Shown: piece by piece, positions 1-12,622 of the stretch | How the letters are laid out: every line of letters begins with the position of its first letter | Numbering within the stretch: the first letter of the stretch is position 1 | Assembly: GCA_011800155.1 (NCBI GenBank) | Contig: JAALGH010000011.1 | Coordinates: forward strand, 1,984,001 to 2,048,000 | Length of the DNA: 64,000 bases | Source of the DNA: Flammulina velutipes | Taxonomy: Eukaryota; Basidiomycota; Agaricomycetes; Agaricales; Physalacriaceae | Direction: 5' to 3' | Notes under the pieces: generated by a model | What the model saw: the letters and a program-made list of their open reading frames with translations, nothing else | Database searches by the model: none | Told to the model about the DNA's origin: nothing | Translations under genes and position numbers: made by a program

Positions 1-479
1 TTCAAGTGCGAGGGAATCGGATGCGCCTGAAAGATGCTGCAGAAGGCCTGGCTCGAAAGGGAGTCCTGGAGTCCTCGGCGCTGAGGTTCCGCCACCTAGA
101 GTTCCAGGGCGTCAGTTGCTCATGGCAATGTATCGGGTGGTATACGTTCTTTACCGTCTCCTTATTAGCGGAGACACCCGTAATTATCGACGCGTCCGAT
201 GGAAGACTACCCCCGAACTGGTTCGCATTGGTTGCGCCCTTCCTGCATGCGCTTTGATTGAGTATGTTTGAAGGGTTCACCTTGGCTCGTTGACTGATCG
301 TGTATTTTCAGATCCATCAACCGGGTTTAGATATACAAGAATAATATGCATCCCTTTTTTGAAACTGCATTGAGGGACTTGTCCGGCCTCATGCAAATTA
401 CTAGCACCGACAGTTGAAGCGCCCCCATTGCCAGACAGAACACGTCTAACACCAACACTCTCGCTCATACCCCACTTTA
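1..479. other. Intergenic, no supported gene
   Basis: Short open frames occur on both strands, but none has a plausible start, intron structure or recognisable protein. The stretch probably holds the upstream region of the gene starting at 480 and perhaps the edge of a neighbour outside the window. Confidence 0.5.
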
Positions 480-2963
480 ATGTCGACTTCTCCGCCTCCT
501 CCTCCGCCTCCTCCTTTCCCCGATGTCGCGGGGTGGAGCTTTGACAAGGTTCCTCCCAATAAGCACGCATCAACGGAGCGACACGGACAAACGATATGGT
601 TGAGCGTCGAACAACTGACACTGGTTGAGTTTTGCAGGCCTGAATGGTTCGCGGCAAGGCAGGCATTGGACCGCACAGGGAGGACCAGCTGGAAGAAAGC
701 CTTGATGACCAAAATAGGGTGTCATCCTTGTTTCTCGATGGTCGAAGCACAAGCTCGCAGGACGGTAAGCTGGTCTCATTACTATGCATATGGGTGTCGT
801 TGACTTTGTGCTCCACAGTGGCTTAGACATACCCTGGGCAACATGAAAACCCTCAGGTCGACAGAGGACACCCCAAGGAAATCCACCAAGGCCACCAAGA
901 CCACCGCTCCCAACACCAACACTACCGACACTTCATTTCCTGGTGATAAGCCGCTGCGCGCATTGTTGAACTGGGAGGGACTGAGTGGGCACAAGGTCTT
1001 CAAAGATAAGAAACACGAAGAGATTCTCGAACGCTCAAAGCAAGAATTGGACCATGTGAAGGACGGGAATGCCGCTGGCGCTTATATCAAAGCAGCGTCA
1101 CTGATGTGGAAGGAGCTCACTGAGGAGGAGAGGCAGTCCTTTGAAGAAGAAGCGGAGTTGTTGAAAAAGGACGTCCCTACGTGCGTCTACTATCTCTAGT
1201 GTTTAGCATCCACTGACTCTGTTCTAGACGTAAGGCCTTCGCCATGGCTGGCCTGCATAACGCATTGTTGGCTATGTCGAACTTTTTGGATGGAGCCACA
1301 TTTTGCGTTCTTGCAGCATGGGAGCCAACTAGTGAGGACTGCAAGAAAGGTGAGGATGGCGGGATGTATGTGCGCCGATTCTCTCTAGTGTGATACTCTC
1401 TGATACCTCCACTTTTAGGATAGTTGTCGGCCGGGAGAACATACGCGCTTTGCTGCCTACTAACACAGAGGAGGCACTAGGAGAATGGCGAAGGAAGCAC
1501 TACGGTAATTGTCTATGTCTCCTAATATTTCGTCCCTAACATTTCCTCAGCATGCAAAGCGACAAGCTTTGCGGTCACGGCAGCTGGCGTGCCCATCTTC
1601 CCCAAGCTCAATCTGGAGAGTGTTATGACCAATGAAGAGGACGCCAAAGTGAAGCGCTCTGTTCTTCATGAATTTCTCACTGCTGCCTACAGTAAGTATC
1701 AACCAATACCCATATGCGTCTTTATTGAGACGCAGATTTTCTAGAGCATGCTTGTCCTACCCATAAAGGCGATCTACCATACAACGATATCATTACGACC
1801 CCGGCAAACTTCTATGACATTGGAGCTTGGCCGAAACTCCCAACTTTGCTGATCGCCGAGCCAAACGTATTGGAGGACGTCAACCTACTCGCGATCATAA
1901 GCATCCTTATGGACCGGAAAAGGGCAGGCTTCGAGTTCTGTGTATCGGCAACCCGTTCCCACCTCGAAGAAGATGATGATGATGATGTGTCGATGGATTT
2001 CAATAATGGTGATAACAACGATCTGCCTGAACCAGAGCTAGAGGTTGAGTCAATGGTCGAGGTGAAGAGATTCGAGATGGCCGACGCGCAGGCAGCTCTC
2101 GACGCGCAGACAGCTCTCGACGCGCAGACAGCTCTCGATGCGAAGGCAGAGCTAGAGGTTGCGTCAATGGTCGAGGTGAAGAGACTCGAGATGGCCGACG
2201 CGCAGACAGCTCTCGACGCGCAGACAGCTCTCGACGCGCAGGCAGCTCTCGACGCGCAGGCAGCTCTCGACGCGCAGGCAGCTCTCGACGCGAAGGCAGC
2301 TCTCGACGCGCTGACAGCCACGAGGGAGCTCGCCAAGAAAACAGCGTCAGTGAAGCTCGAAGCGATGAGGAGGCAGCTGGCAGAAGCAGAGGCGGAAGCG
2401 GCTGAGGCTGAAGAAGCAGCGAGCGTTCTTGCTGTGCAGATGGTGTCAAATGTCGAGAAGGACACTGTTGGTGCCAAGACTCTCGCGCTCGAGGTCGAGA
2501 AGAAGCGTGAGGTGGTGGAGACAGAGGCAGAGGCAAAGAGAGTCGAGGGACCAATGAGGTCTGAAGAGGAGTGGAAGAAGACGGTTGACAATACTACCAG
2601 GACGCTCATCAACAACGTGGAAGCAGTACCCGATATACCGCACATAGGGAAGCCTTCCAGTGCGACGAATAAGCGCAAGATTAACTCTAGCGCTGCGCCA
2701 AAGAGCAAAAAGCGTAAGACTCCGAAGCCCTCCCTCAATACCCCGCATCCTGTGTCGTCTGCATCGACTTCTCAGCCACCTACATCCACTGAGCGCAGCA
2801 AGAATCTCCCTAAAGGCTACCAGTATGTTTGTTCCAGGTCTATATCGTTCAACGTACTTATAAATTCAACAGATACGGGGTAGTCATTGGAGAGCTGGAC
2901 CAAGCCCAACCCAAGACAGATATTACTGAACCTAGAACGACGCGACAAGGAGGCAAGAAGTAG
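480..2963 (+). CDS. Hypothetical protein with ALDAQ repeats and basic C-terminus
   Basis: Multi-exon gene that I do not recognise. Exon 1 is 480-764, starting MSTSPPPPPPP. Exon 2 is 819 to about 1181 and contains an acidic/basic helical stretch (MWKELTEEERQSFEEEAELL) resembling the end of an HMG-box-like or coiled-coil region. Several short exons follow, each joined by introns of about 50 nt with in-frame GT-AG sites. The last large exon covers about 1770-2823 and a final exon ends QGGKK-stop at 2963. The protein is about 700 residues. Its centre is built from six-residue ALDAQ(T/A) repeats flanked by acidic DDDDD and Glu/Ala-rich coiled coil. The C-terminal part is Lys/Arg-rich (KSKKRKTPKP), which would suit a nuclear protein. 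Function is unknown; the repeats could be structural or mere slippage products. Confidence 0.75.
2036..2330 (+). repeat. In-frame 18-bp tandem repeat inside the 480-2963 gene
   Basis: The unit GCTCTCGACGCGCAGRCA (encoding ALDAQ plus A or T) occurs in two blocks of about three and six copies. A longer repeat beginning GAGCTAGAGGTTG and encoding VEVKR(F/L)EMADAQ precedes each block, so a larger unit was itself duplicated. All units are multiples of three and keep the frame. Confidence 0.9.
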
Positions 2964-3400
2964 TGGATTGGATTTGGATTGATTCAACTCATTCCTTAAC
3001 TCATTTCTTTTTTGGATTGATTCAACTCATTCCTTTGTTGGATTGATTCAACTCATTTTTGGATTGATTCAACTCATTCCTTTGATCGAACTCGATCCGA
3101 TTCAACCCATTCCATTTGATTTGTACTCAACTCATTCCAGCTATTATTTATTTTTTGATTTGATTCTGAGTCAAGATCATTATTCCAACTCAACTCAATA
3201 TACTCATTTTTCAATCTGGAAGTGGAGTTGAATCGAGTTCAACTCAAACTCAAGTTGAATGACCCAAACTCAGCTCGACTCTGCCTACTCAACTCGAGTT
3301 GACAGACAGACTCTATACTATCACCTATATACCACACCGCTCGCCCCCATTCATCATATATCTGAGTACTTGTGAGTGAGTTGAGTTGAGTTGAGTATTG
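2964..3400. repeat. AACTC/GAGTT-rich degenerate repeat with palindromes
   Basis: At least four near copies of GGATTGATTCAACTCATT lie between 2976 and 3090. They are followed by AACTCAA runs, then the complementary GAGTTGA runs to about 3400. The mix of both orientations makes palindromes: GAGTTGAA-tcgag-TTCAACTC at 3225-3245 and the perfect TCAACTCGAGTTGA at 3289-3302. No coding potential is seen. Confidence 0.8.
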
Positions 3401-4480
3401 AAACGGTGTACTGGGGCATGGCTTACGTCGACAACCCAATTACAATCTGTCACCCTGTTGCCGGATGAGTCCATAGATATAAAAGTGAGCAAGGCCAGCC
3501 ATAAGTTCCTGATCGTTGTTACAGTCATTTATTTCCCGACTCAAGCAATGAAGGCCCTCAGCATATGGAGCGTGGCGCAAGAAGTATCCCAGCGCGCGTC
3601 CGGCTACACGAGGTGGCAGTTTCGTCACGAAGTCTTCAGCGCTGAGTTTGTTCATTTCGTCAACCAAGACAGTCGTCGTCCACTGGTCGTTCAATAAGAC
3701 AACTATCGTACGCAGCATGCTGGAAGTCGTTATGAGGCAACGGTTGAGCTTTGGACAGTAACGTCATGGGGAGAGACCTGGGAGAGACAGAGAGAGAACC
3801 ACCACGGCCACGTGCCCGGGATTTTCCGCTTTCCGCTTTGACTTCGACGGTCATAAAAAAGATGCTTGGTCGCTTGCTGCTATCGACTCACGATTAAATT
3901 CTCGCTGCTTTTCATTTTCTGAACTGACCAATTTAAGCGTCTCCATTCCAGAATGACATCGCACCAATACCTATTTGTGCACGACTTTCCCCACAAGTGA
4001 TTGTCGCAGGATAATGGTATGCAATTTATCTTATTTTGGCGTATAAATATGCGCTAATTCTATGGAAAGCACTCAATATGGATGGCGAAGTTTCCATGAG
4101 ACCATTTTGCGCGACCAGTGGTCACGTTAATAGGCTAAAAGAACGCAAGACACGCTGCAAAAGCATGTCGTCTCCCTACCTTTATCTCCACTGACCTCGA
4201 CTGGACGTCTCCTCCCCCGTCCCTCGTGCATGTCTATCATTTCTGGGACGCTTAGGATATTTGAAGCATGTTGGCATTTTCTTAGGCAGCTCATGTGAGC
4301 GTCACCTTTTGGAGTGACGTGTTGTCTTCTTCATATCTCATTCGAAGCTATCGCCGTATATTTGGGTAAGTACACCTCTTGAGTCTTACGATGTTCGCTC
4401 AGCCCAAGCAGATCATCACCAAAACCAGATGGGTAAATTGAGTGTGTGAATTGTTGAATCTTCTATCTCATCGTTTGCAG
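3401..4480. other. Intergenic spacer and likely 5' region of the caspase gene
   Basis: No supported gene. Small open frames around 3400-3700 on both strands lack exon logic. The 3' part (about 4200-4480) probably contains the promoter, 5' UTR and one or two small upstream exons of the caspase-like gene: a strong donor GTAAGT at 4366 and an acceptor TTTGCAG ending at 4480 suggest a leader intron. Confidence 0.45.
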
Positions 4481-6747
4481 GATCCCACCATCTACACCAT
4501 CTAGTAATGAAGAGAACAAAGAGCACGTCAAGAAGAGGTACGGCCCTCCACAATGTCACGATTTGGGTACTACCCCCTTGTTGACTCATTTTGTCCAGCT
4601 CCAACTCGCTTCCAATCTTCGCCCTTACTATCGGCATCGACGATTATTGTAGTCAATTTATCAATAACCTGTCTGGATGTGTTGCCGACGCCGACGACGT
4701 CGTCGACTTTCTCCTCGAGACACTTGACGTCCCTCCAGCAAACATCACCAACCTCCGAAACGAAGAGGCCACCGCTGCGGGCATGACATCCGCTTTCGAA
4801 TCACTCGCCACAGACCCTCATATTCCCAAGGACGCCATCATCTTCATTTTCTACGCAGGCCACGGCAGCGAGGCCTTACCTCCCGAAGGCTGGTCATCAA
4901 ACGAGGTAATCCAGACGTTGATCCCATACGACTTTGACTTCGGCTCAGGCGAGAATCCCGTGGCGACGAATGGGTTGGCTGATATCAAACTTAGCCAGCT
5001 TTTGGAGGATATCGCCAACAAGAAGGGAAACAAGATCGTGAGTCCACTTCGGGTTCTAGTTTCCGGGACTTGCCAATACTAAAAGCTAACTAAAAGCTAT
5101 GCGCAGACAGTTATATTTGATAGTTGTCATTCTGGCTCTAGTACTCGTCATTCCTCAAGTGTCGGAATGGCCTCCCGGGGCCTTGATCTTCCTAGAGGTA
5201 CTAGGCTGGGTGACGATGCCTTTCCTGTTTCCCGTGGATCCCATGTCCCGGAAAAGGATAAAAACAGAGCCCTTGGCTCTCATGTGCTCTTTGCTGCATG
5301 CACTGAGCTACAATCGGCACTGGAGAGCAACGGCCGTGGAATGTTTACGTTCGCATTGTTGAGGCTACTCAGATCGGAGGACTTGAAGCAACTCACGTAC
5401 TCGGACATCATTCAGCGTCTTCCTGCTTTGCCTAGGTAAGCTTTGGTGATCTTCGTGTCAATGGCTTTGCTTATGATTTCTTTATCAGTCAAAATCCTCA
5501 GTGCGAAGGGATCAACAAGGACCTAACGTTCCTCGACAATACAGTTGCCAGCCGTTGTAACGTTGTCCACAGCCTCACCCAGCACGATAATGACGCCAGT
5601 GCCTACATCGTTGACGTCGGAGAGGCCGGCGGAGTTACTTACGGTGCGGTGTTCATCGTTTATGATACCAGAGCCCGCATCAACGAGCTTGGGCGTCTCG
5701 TCGTCGAGAACGCTGACGCGTTCGAGTCATCATTGAAACCCATTCCTGGCGGTCAGCCCTTCGACATACCTAAGAAAGGTGCCTTCGCTGTCCAGGTATT
5801 CAGCGGAACCCCTCACGACGTTCGCCTGCTTTTGGAGTCGACCGACGACAATCCCGGAGCCCTCACGGAACTCCAGCAGATACTTGCAAATTCTGGGTGC
5901 AAGAATTCTTTCAAGATTGTATCGTCGCGAGAGGAGAATCCTGACCTCGTAGTCACCGCAAGCGATGGCACTGTACGATTTGAAATCACCGACAAGATAT
6001 GTCGTGATGTTGGATTGAACGAGATTCCTTATCGTCCAGCGATGGATCGCGAAACGATGGAACGAGTCCTTCGTGGCGCTGCCGATTTTTATTGGAATCT
6101 GCATCGCACAACCACCGGCGCCCATATCATCTCTCCCAAGATTGTCTTTGCGTGTTATGAGCTCGAATTCGCACCTTTTGGCTCCATTGAAAGTGTGAGA
6201 CCCTCTGGTGATAACCTCTTCCTGGACGGCACAATCCAGGTTGAGATTACGGATGAAGAAAAGCCATACGGATTTCTCATTCAGAATACGTCCAGTGTTC
6301 CACTATTTGTTTCCGGATTCTATTTCAACATGACTGATCTCAGCATTGGCAAGTCAATCAGCTCTCCGCATTGCAAAGTTGATCACTTACTCTCCTGCGT
6401 CAGCTTCTTACTACCAACCCCCATCTGCTCGCCACAAAGGCCATTTTGCGTCCCTCCAACCCAAGGGATCTCTCACACTCGGGTATGGCCCCGGGGGCTC
6501 CTGCCCACAGACATTTTATCTTGACGAAGACCAGGAGGTCGACGTTGGATATTTGAAGCTCTTTTTCACTCCTGAACATGTCGATTACAGCCACGTACCT
6601 CAGGAATCTCCTTTCCTTCCTAGAGGACGTGTTCATGGACAGTACAAGCCCAAGCAGCGCCTTTGGGATACGATGCTTATACCCATTGTTCAGCGTCTGG
6701 AGACGAACACAGTCAAACGCAGCAGCGCCTTCCGTCGTAGGCGTTAA
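4481..6747 (+). CDS. Caspase-domain (peptidase C14) protein with large C-terminal extension
   Basis: Putative cysteine protease of the caspase/metacaspase fold. Supported exons are 4481-4537, 4599-5037, 5107-5435, 5489-6348 and 6404-6747, giving about 675 in-frame residues. The first coding exon is unsettled, because no ATG joins 4481 in frame without a further upstream exon. The N-terminal third has the first strand FALTIGIDDY, the catalytic-His segment FYAGHGSEALP and, after an intron, the catalytic-Cys segment VIFDSCHSGS. The remaining ~400 residues match nothing I know; they resemble the C-terminal part seen with caspase domains in mushroom genomes. There is no signal peptide. The intron at 6349-6403 uses a GC donor (GCAAGT...CAG), the only choice that preserves the frame. 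Whether it is an active peptidase cannot be read from sequence, although both catalytic residues are present. Confidence 0.85.
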
Positions 6748-8502
6748 ACTGATCTATTTTTGTCTCTACCATTTTAAATTACGCACTATGCACTTGTAAT
6801 TCATATTCTCTGTGTCGAGCCTTGTCGAGCCAGCAGCTTTGTTTTCAACGCCACGCCCACGTGCTTCCAGTTTGTCAGCAAATTGATTTCTTCCTGACTT
6901 GCTTCTCTCGCCGCAGCGACACGCGGTTCTGAACAGCATACACGAGAAACTGGTTCGGGTGCTTGTTTCGGTGAATAATGTACAACACGGATAGGCCATG
7001 GGACGACAATAGTGCGTTATCACTTATCCGTGTCAAGCTTGTGGCTCAATCTTACTAGGAAACCTATAGGAAATGAAGAATGGTCAGCTTGTATAACTGT
7101 GATAGTCAATGCACTTCCACCAACGAGCTCCAGGACGACGAACACACATATTGCGACCTAGGACGACCCACCGAACGTTTTCACTAATTCACCCAGGCCT
7201 CCTCGATCTCCTCGCTACACGCACATATCTAGGATTCCGGGAAAGTTTTGGAAAATACATTCACTCTGTCCATCCATGTTCTGTCATCGGGTCCGGTGGC
7301 TTCCAGTGGGTTGGCGCACGTTCTGTCGAAGCTTTACCTCGCACAGTCCCCGTCAGACTCTGTTCGAATCTGCAAACGGATAGTCGAGTTCAAAAGTTTC
7401 TGCGCATTCATTGCATCCTGCCGAGGTCGCGTGGCAGCCTGTCTAGCTATACAGTAAGTATATCTTTAGTCGCCTTGTTAATGGATTGAATTGTGATGCT
7501 TTACTTACTTTTCGTCCATAGTATCCGCCAACGACAGGCCCAGCTATCACACTGAAAGGGTGGTCAACGTCCGCGCTTAGGGCGTTTCTTGCACTTTGTC
7601 TATGGCAGCCCAATTTACTCTGTAACCAAACGCGTTTTAGCCTAAATTATATCGGTTACATGGACGAGCCGTCGGATCCTATACTGGCCTCACATGCTGT
7701 TTGACCAACGATGGTTCACTTTTCAACCCCGCCGGGAGTTGAAGGCGACGAAACGCCACACTATCTGAAGCTTCTAGATCTCTTGCTGCTCCCGAGAGAT
7801 GAAGCGCCAAATTTCTCACCCGCTTCGCTGCCGTCCACCATTCTCCCAACCGGTGTCTACTAACCCACATGATTGACTTACTGCACCGTATCGTGTTCTA
7901 TCCGCTCGACGAGCTTGGGAGATCATGTGGCTGTCTGGTATCATCATCTTCCCATCGCCTCCTTGACAATGATCCAAGCAGAAGACTGGTTGACGGATTT
8001 GCGTGGACGCCGAGCCCTCTTTGGTTCAACTTGATGCATTGGGATAGCAGTGGTTCGTCGTTGTTGTCGCACCCTCGTCTTTCCCACGTATCTCACGTTT
8101 TCGAGCAGTTGACCTTGGCGGTACATTCATGAGAGACCTTGCACATGAACCCATGAACAACACGTCTTGATCTACAAAATCGAACCTTGTTATCACAAGA
8201 TCTCGAACTTTGTTCATTCTCCAACCAGAGACCACCAATTTTGTTGATGCCAACAGTCGACTGGGGGCGTTACGTGGGCTTCTGGATCATGTCCGTCTTC
8301 CAAAGAACGCGCACTTTGGCGTTAGTGGGAAAGACTTCGAATCAGGTGCAACATTTCGAAGCATCGGTGCTCTAAACACGGTGCTTGTGGTAGACCGGGA
8401 GGTGAAGCAACTCTGCGGATCAACTATCTATGTGCCTCTGCAGCCATAACGCACAAGACGCCAGACATATACTTATAGCCATGGGAAACACGAAGCCTTC
8501 CA
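6748..8502. other. Long intergenic region, possibly gene remnants
   Basis: No gene can be supported. Open frames at 7109-7489, 7248-7457 and 8187-8449 have protein-like composition, but they overlap in different frames and I found no intron set that joins them. They may be decayed gene pieces. The 3' end includes the promoter of the P450 gene. Confidence 0.4.
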
Positions 8503-10425
8503 ATGCATGCCATGTTGTCCACTCTTGCTGTGACTGCTCTGTTCGCTTTCATTGTTTCGCTGGTCTACGCCTTCGTGTCCAGGCTCCTCACTCATCCTCT
8601 GAAGTTGATTCCTGGTCCCCGACTCGCGGCGTTGACGGATTTGTATGCTGCCTACTTCGAGGTTTGGAAAGAAGGCCTTCTAGTTCATCAACTTGAGTAT
8701 CTTCATAGCATCTATGGTTAGTTGAATCTTTCCCTATGGAAGCTTCATCAACGCTACATCTACTAGGTCCCGCCGTAAGGATACGTCCCAATGAAGTAAG
8801 TACAAGCCTTCGAAAGGTGCCGCTACGACTAACAAACTTTTTGTAGGTCCACTTCAATTCTCCCGAAGCTTACTTTGCGATCTATGCAACACCCTCTGGA
8901 TTTACCAAAGACCCTAGCTTCTACAACACATTCTCCAGTGCCGACTCATCTTTCGGCTTCACCGATGTCCGCGTCCATAAAGAGAGAGTAGAGCTATTGA
9001 ATCCACTGTTCTCTCGGCGCGCGATCTTGAAGTTTGAACATGTCATTCAGGATACTGTACGTGTGATCTTGGTCGGGCTTTCCTTGCAAGAATCTTGACA
9101 CGTTCACAGGTGAACCTCCTCCTTCAACAGTTGCGAGCGTACAAAGCGTCTCAGCCCGTCAATCTCCATGCTGCCTTTCGCGCTTTCACGATGGACGTGA
9201 TAACAACCTACTCCTATGGGCACTCATTTGGAGGGCTGATAGCTCCGGGATTCAACCATTCTATCCCCCATAGCATCGACAGTGCCCTTGTCATCGCCGT
9301 CCTCTCCAGATATTTCCCTCCTCTTCGTCTTTTCCAGTTTGTCCCTCCAGGCATGCTCAAAGCCCTCGGCAAAGACGTGATGGGCTTCGCGGAAACACAC
9401 AATTTCTTGAGTAGCCAAATCGACGGAGTCCTCGCTGATCCGGACACACTGCAGAAGGATAATCATGAGACGATCTACCACCATTTGCTCCCAAATGACG
9501 TTGACCCGAAGCGGTGGCCGACCAAGGAGTCGTTGATTGGAGAGGTAGGTGTCCTGGTCGCATCATAATGCTAGTAGCTTCTAATTGACCTCGTTTGTAG
9601 GCTCAAGCTTTGCTCGGCGCTGGGACGGATACGGTGGCAAACACGGCGAACGTTGGGTTCTATCACATTCTGAGCCAGAAGGAGGTGAAACAGGCTTTGG
9701 ATATCGAACTCGAGCATGCTTGGCCGGAGAAGGATAGTCCGTTCTCTTATGAGCAGGCGGAGAAACTGCCTTATCTCGTGAGCACGGTTCAGACAATTTC
9801 CATCATTGTTGCTCACTGCGATCACTTTCATAGACGGCCGTCTTGAAGGAGTCTTTGAGGATGAGCATCGGTGTATCTGCACCTCTTCCGCGTATCGTGG
9901 GCTCCACTACCGGTGCAATGCTCGACGGTGTTTACGTTCCTCATGGAGTGAGTGGATGTGGTGCAGTGTCGCTTTGCTCATACTGACGAGGTCGCAGGCA
10001 GCCGTGAGCGTCTCCGCGACATTCGTCCTGATGAACCACGAGATCTTTCCCGAGCCAGAGAAGTTTAAACCCGAAAGGTGGTTGCAGCCAGATTCGGCCA
10101 AACTCGACAAGTTTCTCGTTGTGTTCTCTAAAGGACCTAGGAGCTGTATCGGGATCAAGTTAGTCATTGGTATTTCTATGCTAGCATTCTCTGATTTGAG
10201 GTTTAGTCTGGCTTGGTGTGAGTTATATAACATTTTCTCACACCTCTTGCGAAAATTTGACATGGAGCTGCATGATGTGAGGTATGTGGACAGTTGATAC
10301 TACTTTACCTACTGGGCCAGAAACTGACTGTATTCAGGCCTGAAGACATGATGAAGCGTGATTATTTTGTACCGGTATGGATTGGTAAGGGACTGAGAGT
10401 CCTTTTGCAAGAGCGCTCTGAATAA
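8503..10425 (+). CDS. Cytochrome P450 monooxygenase, membrane-anchored
   Basis: Complete P450 of 500 residues. Exons are 8503-8716, 8767-8795, 8847-9056, 9110-9544, 9601-9777, 9834-9947, 9998-10158, 10207-10281 and 10338-10425; they sum to a multiple of three. An N-terminal signal-anchor helix (LSTLAVTALFAFIVSLVYAF) is followed by the proline hinge LIPGPRLA. The oxygen-binding I-helix reads LGAGTDTVANT, the K-helix ExxR is KESLR and the heme loop is FSKGPRSCIG with its Cys ligand. After the heme loop, acceptor TTTAG at 10206 gives the usual INLAWCEL. Start is ATG 8503, with a second in-frame Met at 8512. It is expected to act at the ER membrane with a P450 reductase; substrate unknown. It lies beside a hydrolase and two dehydrogenases and may share a pathway with them. 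Confidence 0.93.
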
Positions 10426-11139
10426 GGCGCGCAATGGAGATTTGTAATAGCCCCCAATGTCTTTATTCCTGTTGAACAGAAGACTTCGTCGTATTAGGAG
10501 ATAAACGAGACCCTTTCTATCTTGATTTGCAACATAGACTTGTCCTTCTAGGTTTCAGTTCTTATTTCTATGTTTTGAAGCACCTCATCCTTGTGTGGCG
10601 CACCGTGTTTGCTCCAACACACTGCTAGGTTGCTTCTGAATTCAATCCAGCGTCCTGGCTTGAGACAAGTTTCAGTTGAGAACGGAGAGTCTGACGACTG
10701 AGGGTTGTGCAGTACCGAGTACTGGAGTGCTGAATCTACTATGGAACAAGAAAACCTTTCGCCACATCCCGAAACGTCTTTCATTTATGACTAGTACAAA
10801 CTCTGTTTTTCACCGCAGGCGGTGTTGCTATCTACTCTGACTCTGGGGTGGACAGTCCATTCAGATCGGCGAATATCAGCCACATGTTTCGATCTGGTAG
10901 GAGACCAAGAGAAGAAGGATACGCTAGTGGAGGCTGGCGGCTGTCTTTCCGTGTTGCTTGTTCAACTCCAATAGTTTGTGGAATGTTTCTAAGTCCTTGC
11001 GTCTGACGGAAGTTTGGAAACTGGAAAGGAACCGAAGTCGGCGTCGACGGTAGGAGGCATCAACACTGAATTTCAAAATATCCTAAATGTCCCGGTAAAG
11101 GTAAGAGCACACAAAAAAAGAAAACAAAGTATAGCGACC
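10426..11139. other. Intergenic, convergent 3' regions
   Basis: This lies between the 3' end of the P450 (+) and the 3' end of the hydrolase (-). No gene or repeat is recognised. Confidence 0.5.
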
Positions 11140-12472
11140 TCAAACGAGGTTATCTCCAGAATTATCATCGTCACTCTCATGCAGCCAGCCCGCCTCCAAT
11201 AAACCCTCGTCCCATGGCGACGTCACCGACGCCGGCGCTGGCGGTACATCTCCCGTCGAATTGGCAAACACAAAGTCGTGCAGCATAGGATTGATGACCC
11301 TATCAGACCAACTTCAGCGCGATCGTCCATCTTTCAAATCGAAACCCACTCACTCGGCGCCAGCGAGAACAGCGCATCCAAAATGCGGCGCGTTTGGCAC
11401 GGTCTCGAGAGATACGTTGACTCCCGCCTTGAGGAGAAGATCACAGAATCTCTGGGAATAATCCAAGGGATATGGTATATCATTGAGACAGTGCACCAGC
11501 TTCACGGGGCATTTGATCTTCGCTAACTCTTCCGGGGTATATGGTTTGCGTCCAGTGAAGATTGTTACGGTCACAGCTTCGCACAATTCGAATGGGGGAC
11601 CCCAATTCTTCATGGCGGGGGGAACACCCCTGACGAGGAGGCTAAGAGATGATTAGTTAGAGCGAATGTGATTTGGTGGCGAGAGAGAGCAAGGCGTACG
11701 CTGTCGCGAGGGTGTCCAGCACGTTGCTAAATGCCAGCTGATGACCGCCATAGATCGAGTCCTCCAACCAGCTTGGGTCAAAGTAACCCTGCTTCCAACA
11801 CAACAGTATTTCTTCTCTCCCCTCCGCGACCCCGCGTGGCTGGAATTTGTTATATGGGTGGGACGCGCAAACGAAACATGACGCTCACCTCCTCCAGGCC
11901 CAAGGGTGAGATAAGGAATAAGGATAGAACGAGTTCGGGGTGACGCATAGCTAATGGAATGGCGCCAATAGTGCCCAGGGACACGCCGACGATATGGCAA
12001 GCAGGGAGTTTGAGTGCATTCTCGGGAGGACAATATGAGGGGTGGCGTATAGGATGGAAGAACATGGCGCGCACCATAACAGAGACAATGTCCTCGAGAA
12101 ACATTTCTTGGTTGTAAGTCGTGGGAGGAGGGCCTTCACTCTCCGTCAAACCATGTCCCATTAAGTCGAAAGCTACGCAATTGAAACGTCGAACTCTTGC
12201 GTCAGCCCATTGGACTGTAATGAATGTCAGTGGGAAGACAGTTGGAAGTAAGACCACTACTACGTACGCTGGAACAACTCTTTGTTGATAAACGCGCCGT
12301 GCAAGAACAAAATAGTGGGAATGTTTGGTTGAATCTCCTTAGCGTTGGTCTCTGACGGCGTAGATATGTCGTAGTGCCAATTGGTGCGTCCTGAGGAGGT
12401 TTGTGTTATTATAAGAGGCATGGATGGTGGAGGGGAGAGGGAGGGGCATCGCTCGCAGGGTATCTTCAACAA
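11140..12472 (-). CDS. Alpha/beta-hydrolase fold protein
   Basis: Five exons on the minus strand give about 380 residues ending SGDNLV-stop at 11140. The fold is clear. The oxyanion strand is ILFLHGAF, followed by FDLMGHGLTE. The nucleophile elbow is GVSLG (catalytic Ser), the acid is likely the Asp in CLNDIPYP and the catalytic His is in NAPHFG. Joins are in frame, for example the last intron joins LAGA to EVINPMLHDF. Start is taken at 12472 (MLKIPCERCP); MPLIITQ at 12421 is equally possible. There is no signal peptide, so it is probably cytosolic. It could be an ester, lactone or epoxide hydrolase; sequence alone does not decide. It is transcribed divergently from the SDR at 12623 across about 150 bp, which suggests co-regulation. 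Confidence 0.88.
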
Positions 12473-12622
12473 ATGGTGGCTTCACCATGTGTCCACTGTG
12501 CTATGATATAGGGGGCGCAAGAGTGATGGATAGCCGTAAGCACCGATATTGATTCCGTGGAATGGAACTTGGGGTAAAGAATCTTATCGCCCATCATCTC
12601 TAACGCAACATTGAGAAGGACG
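12473..12622. promoter_or_regulatory. Short bidirectional promoter between hydrolase and SDR
   Basis: Only 150 bp separate the two divergent start codons, so both promoters and 5' UTRs must fit here. No canonical TATA box is seen. The inference rests on the start assignments at 12472 (-) and 12623 (+). Confidence 0.5.

Noticed and set aside
7109..8449. A gene between the caspase and P450 genes
   Set aside because: Overlapping frames in different phases, no consistent introns, and no recognisable protein.
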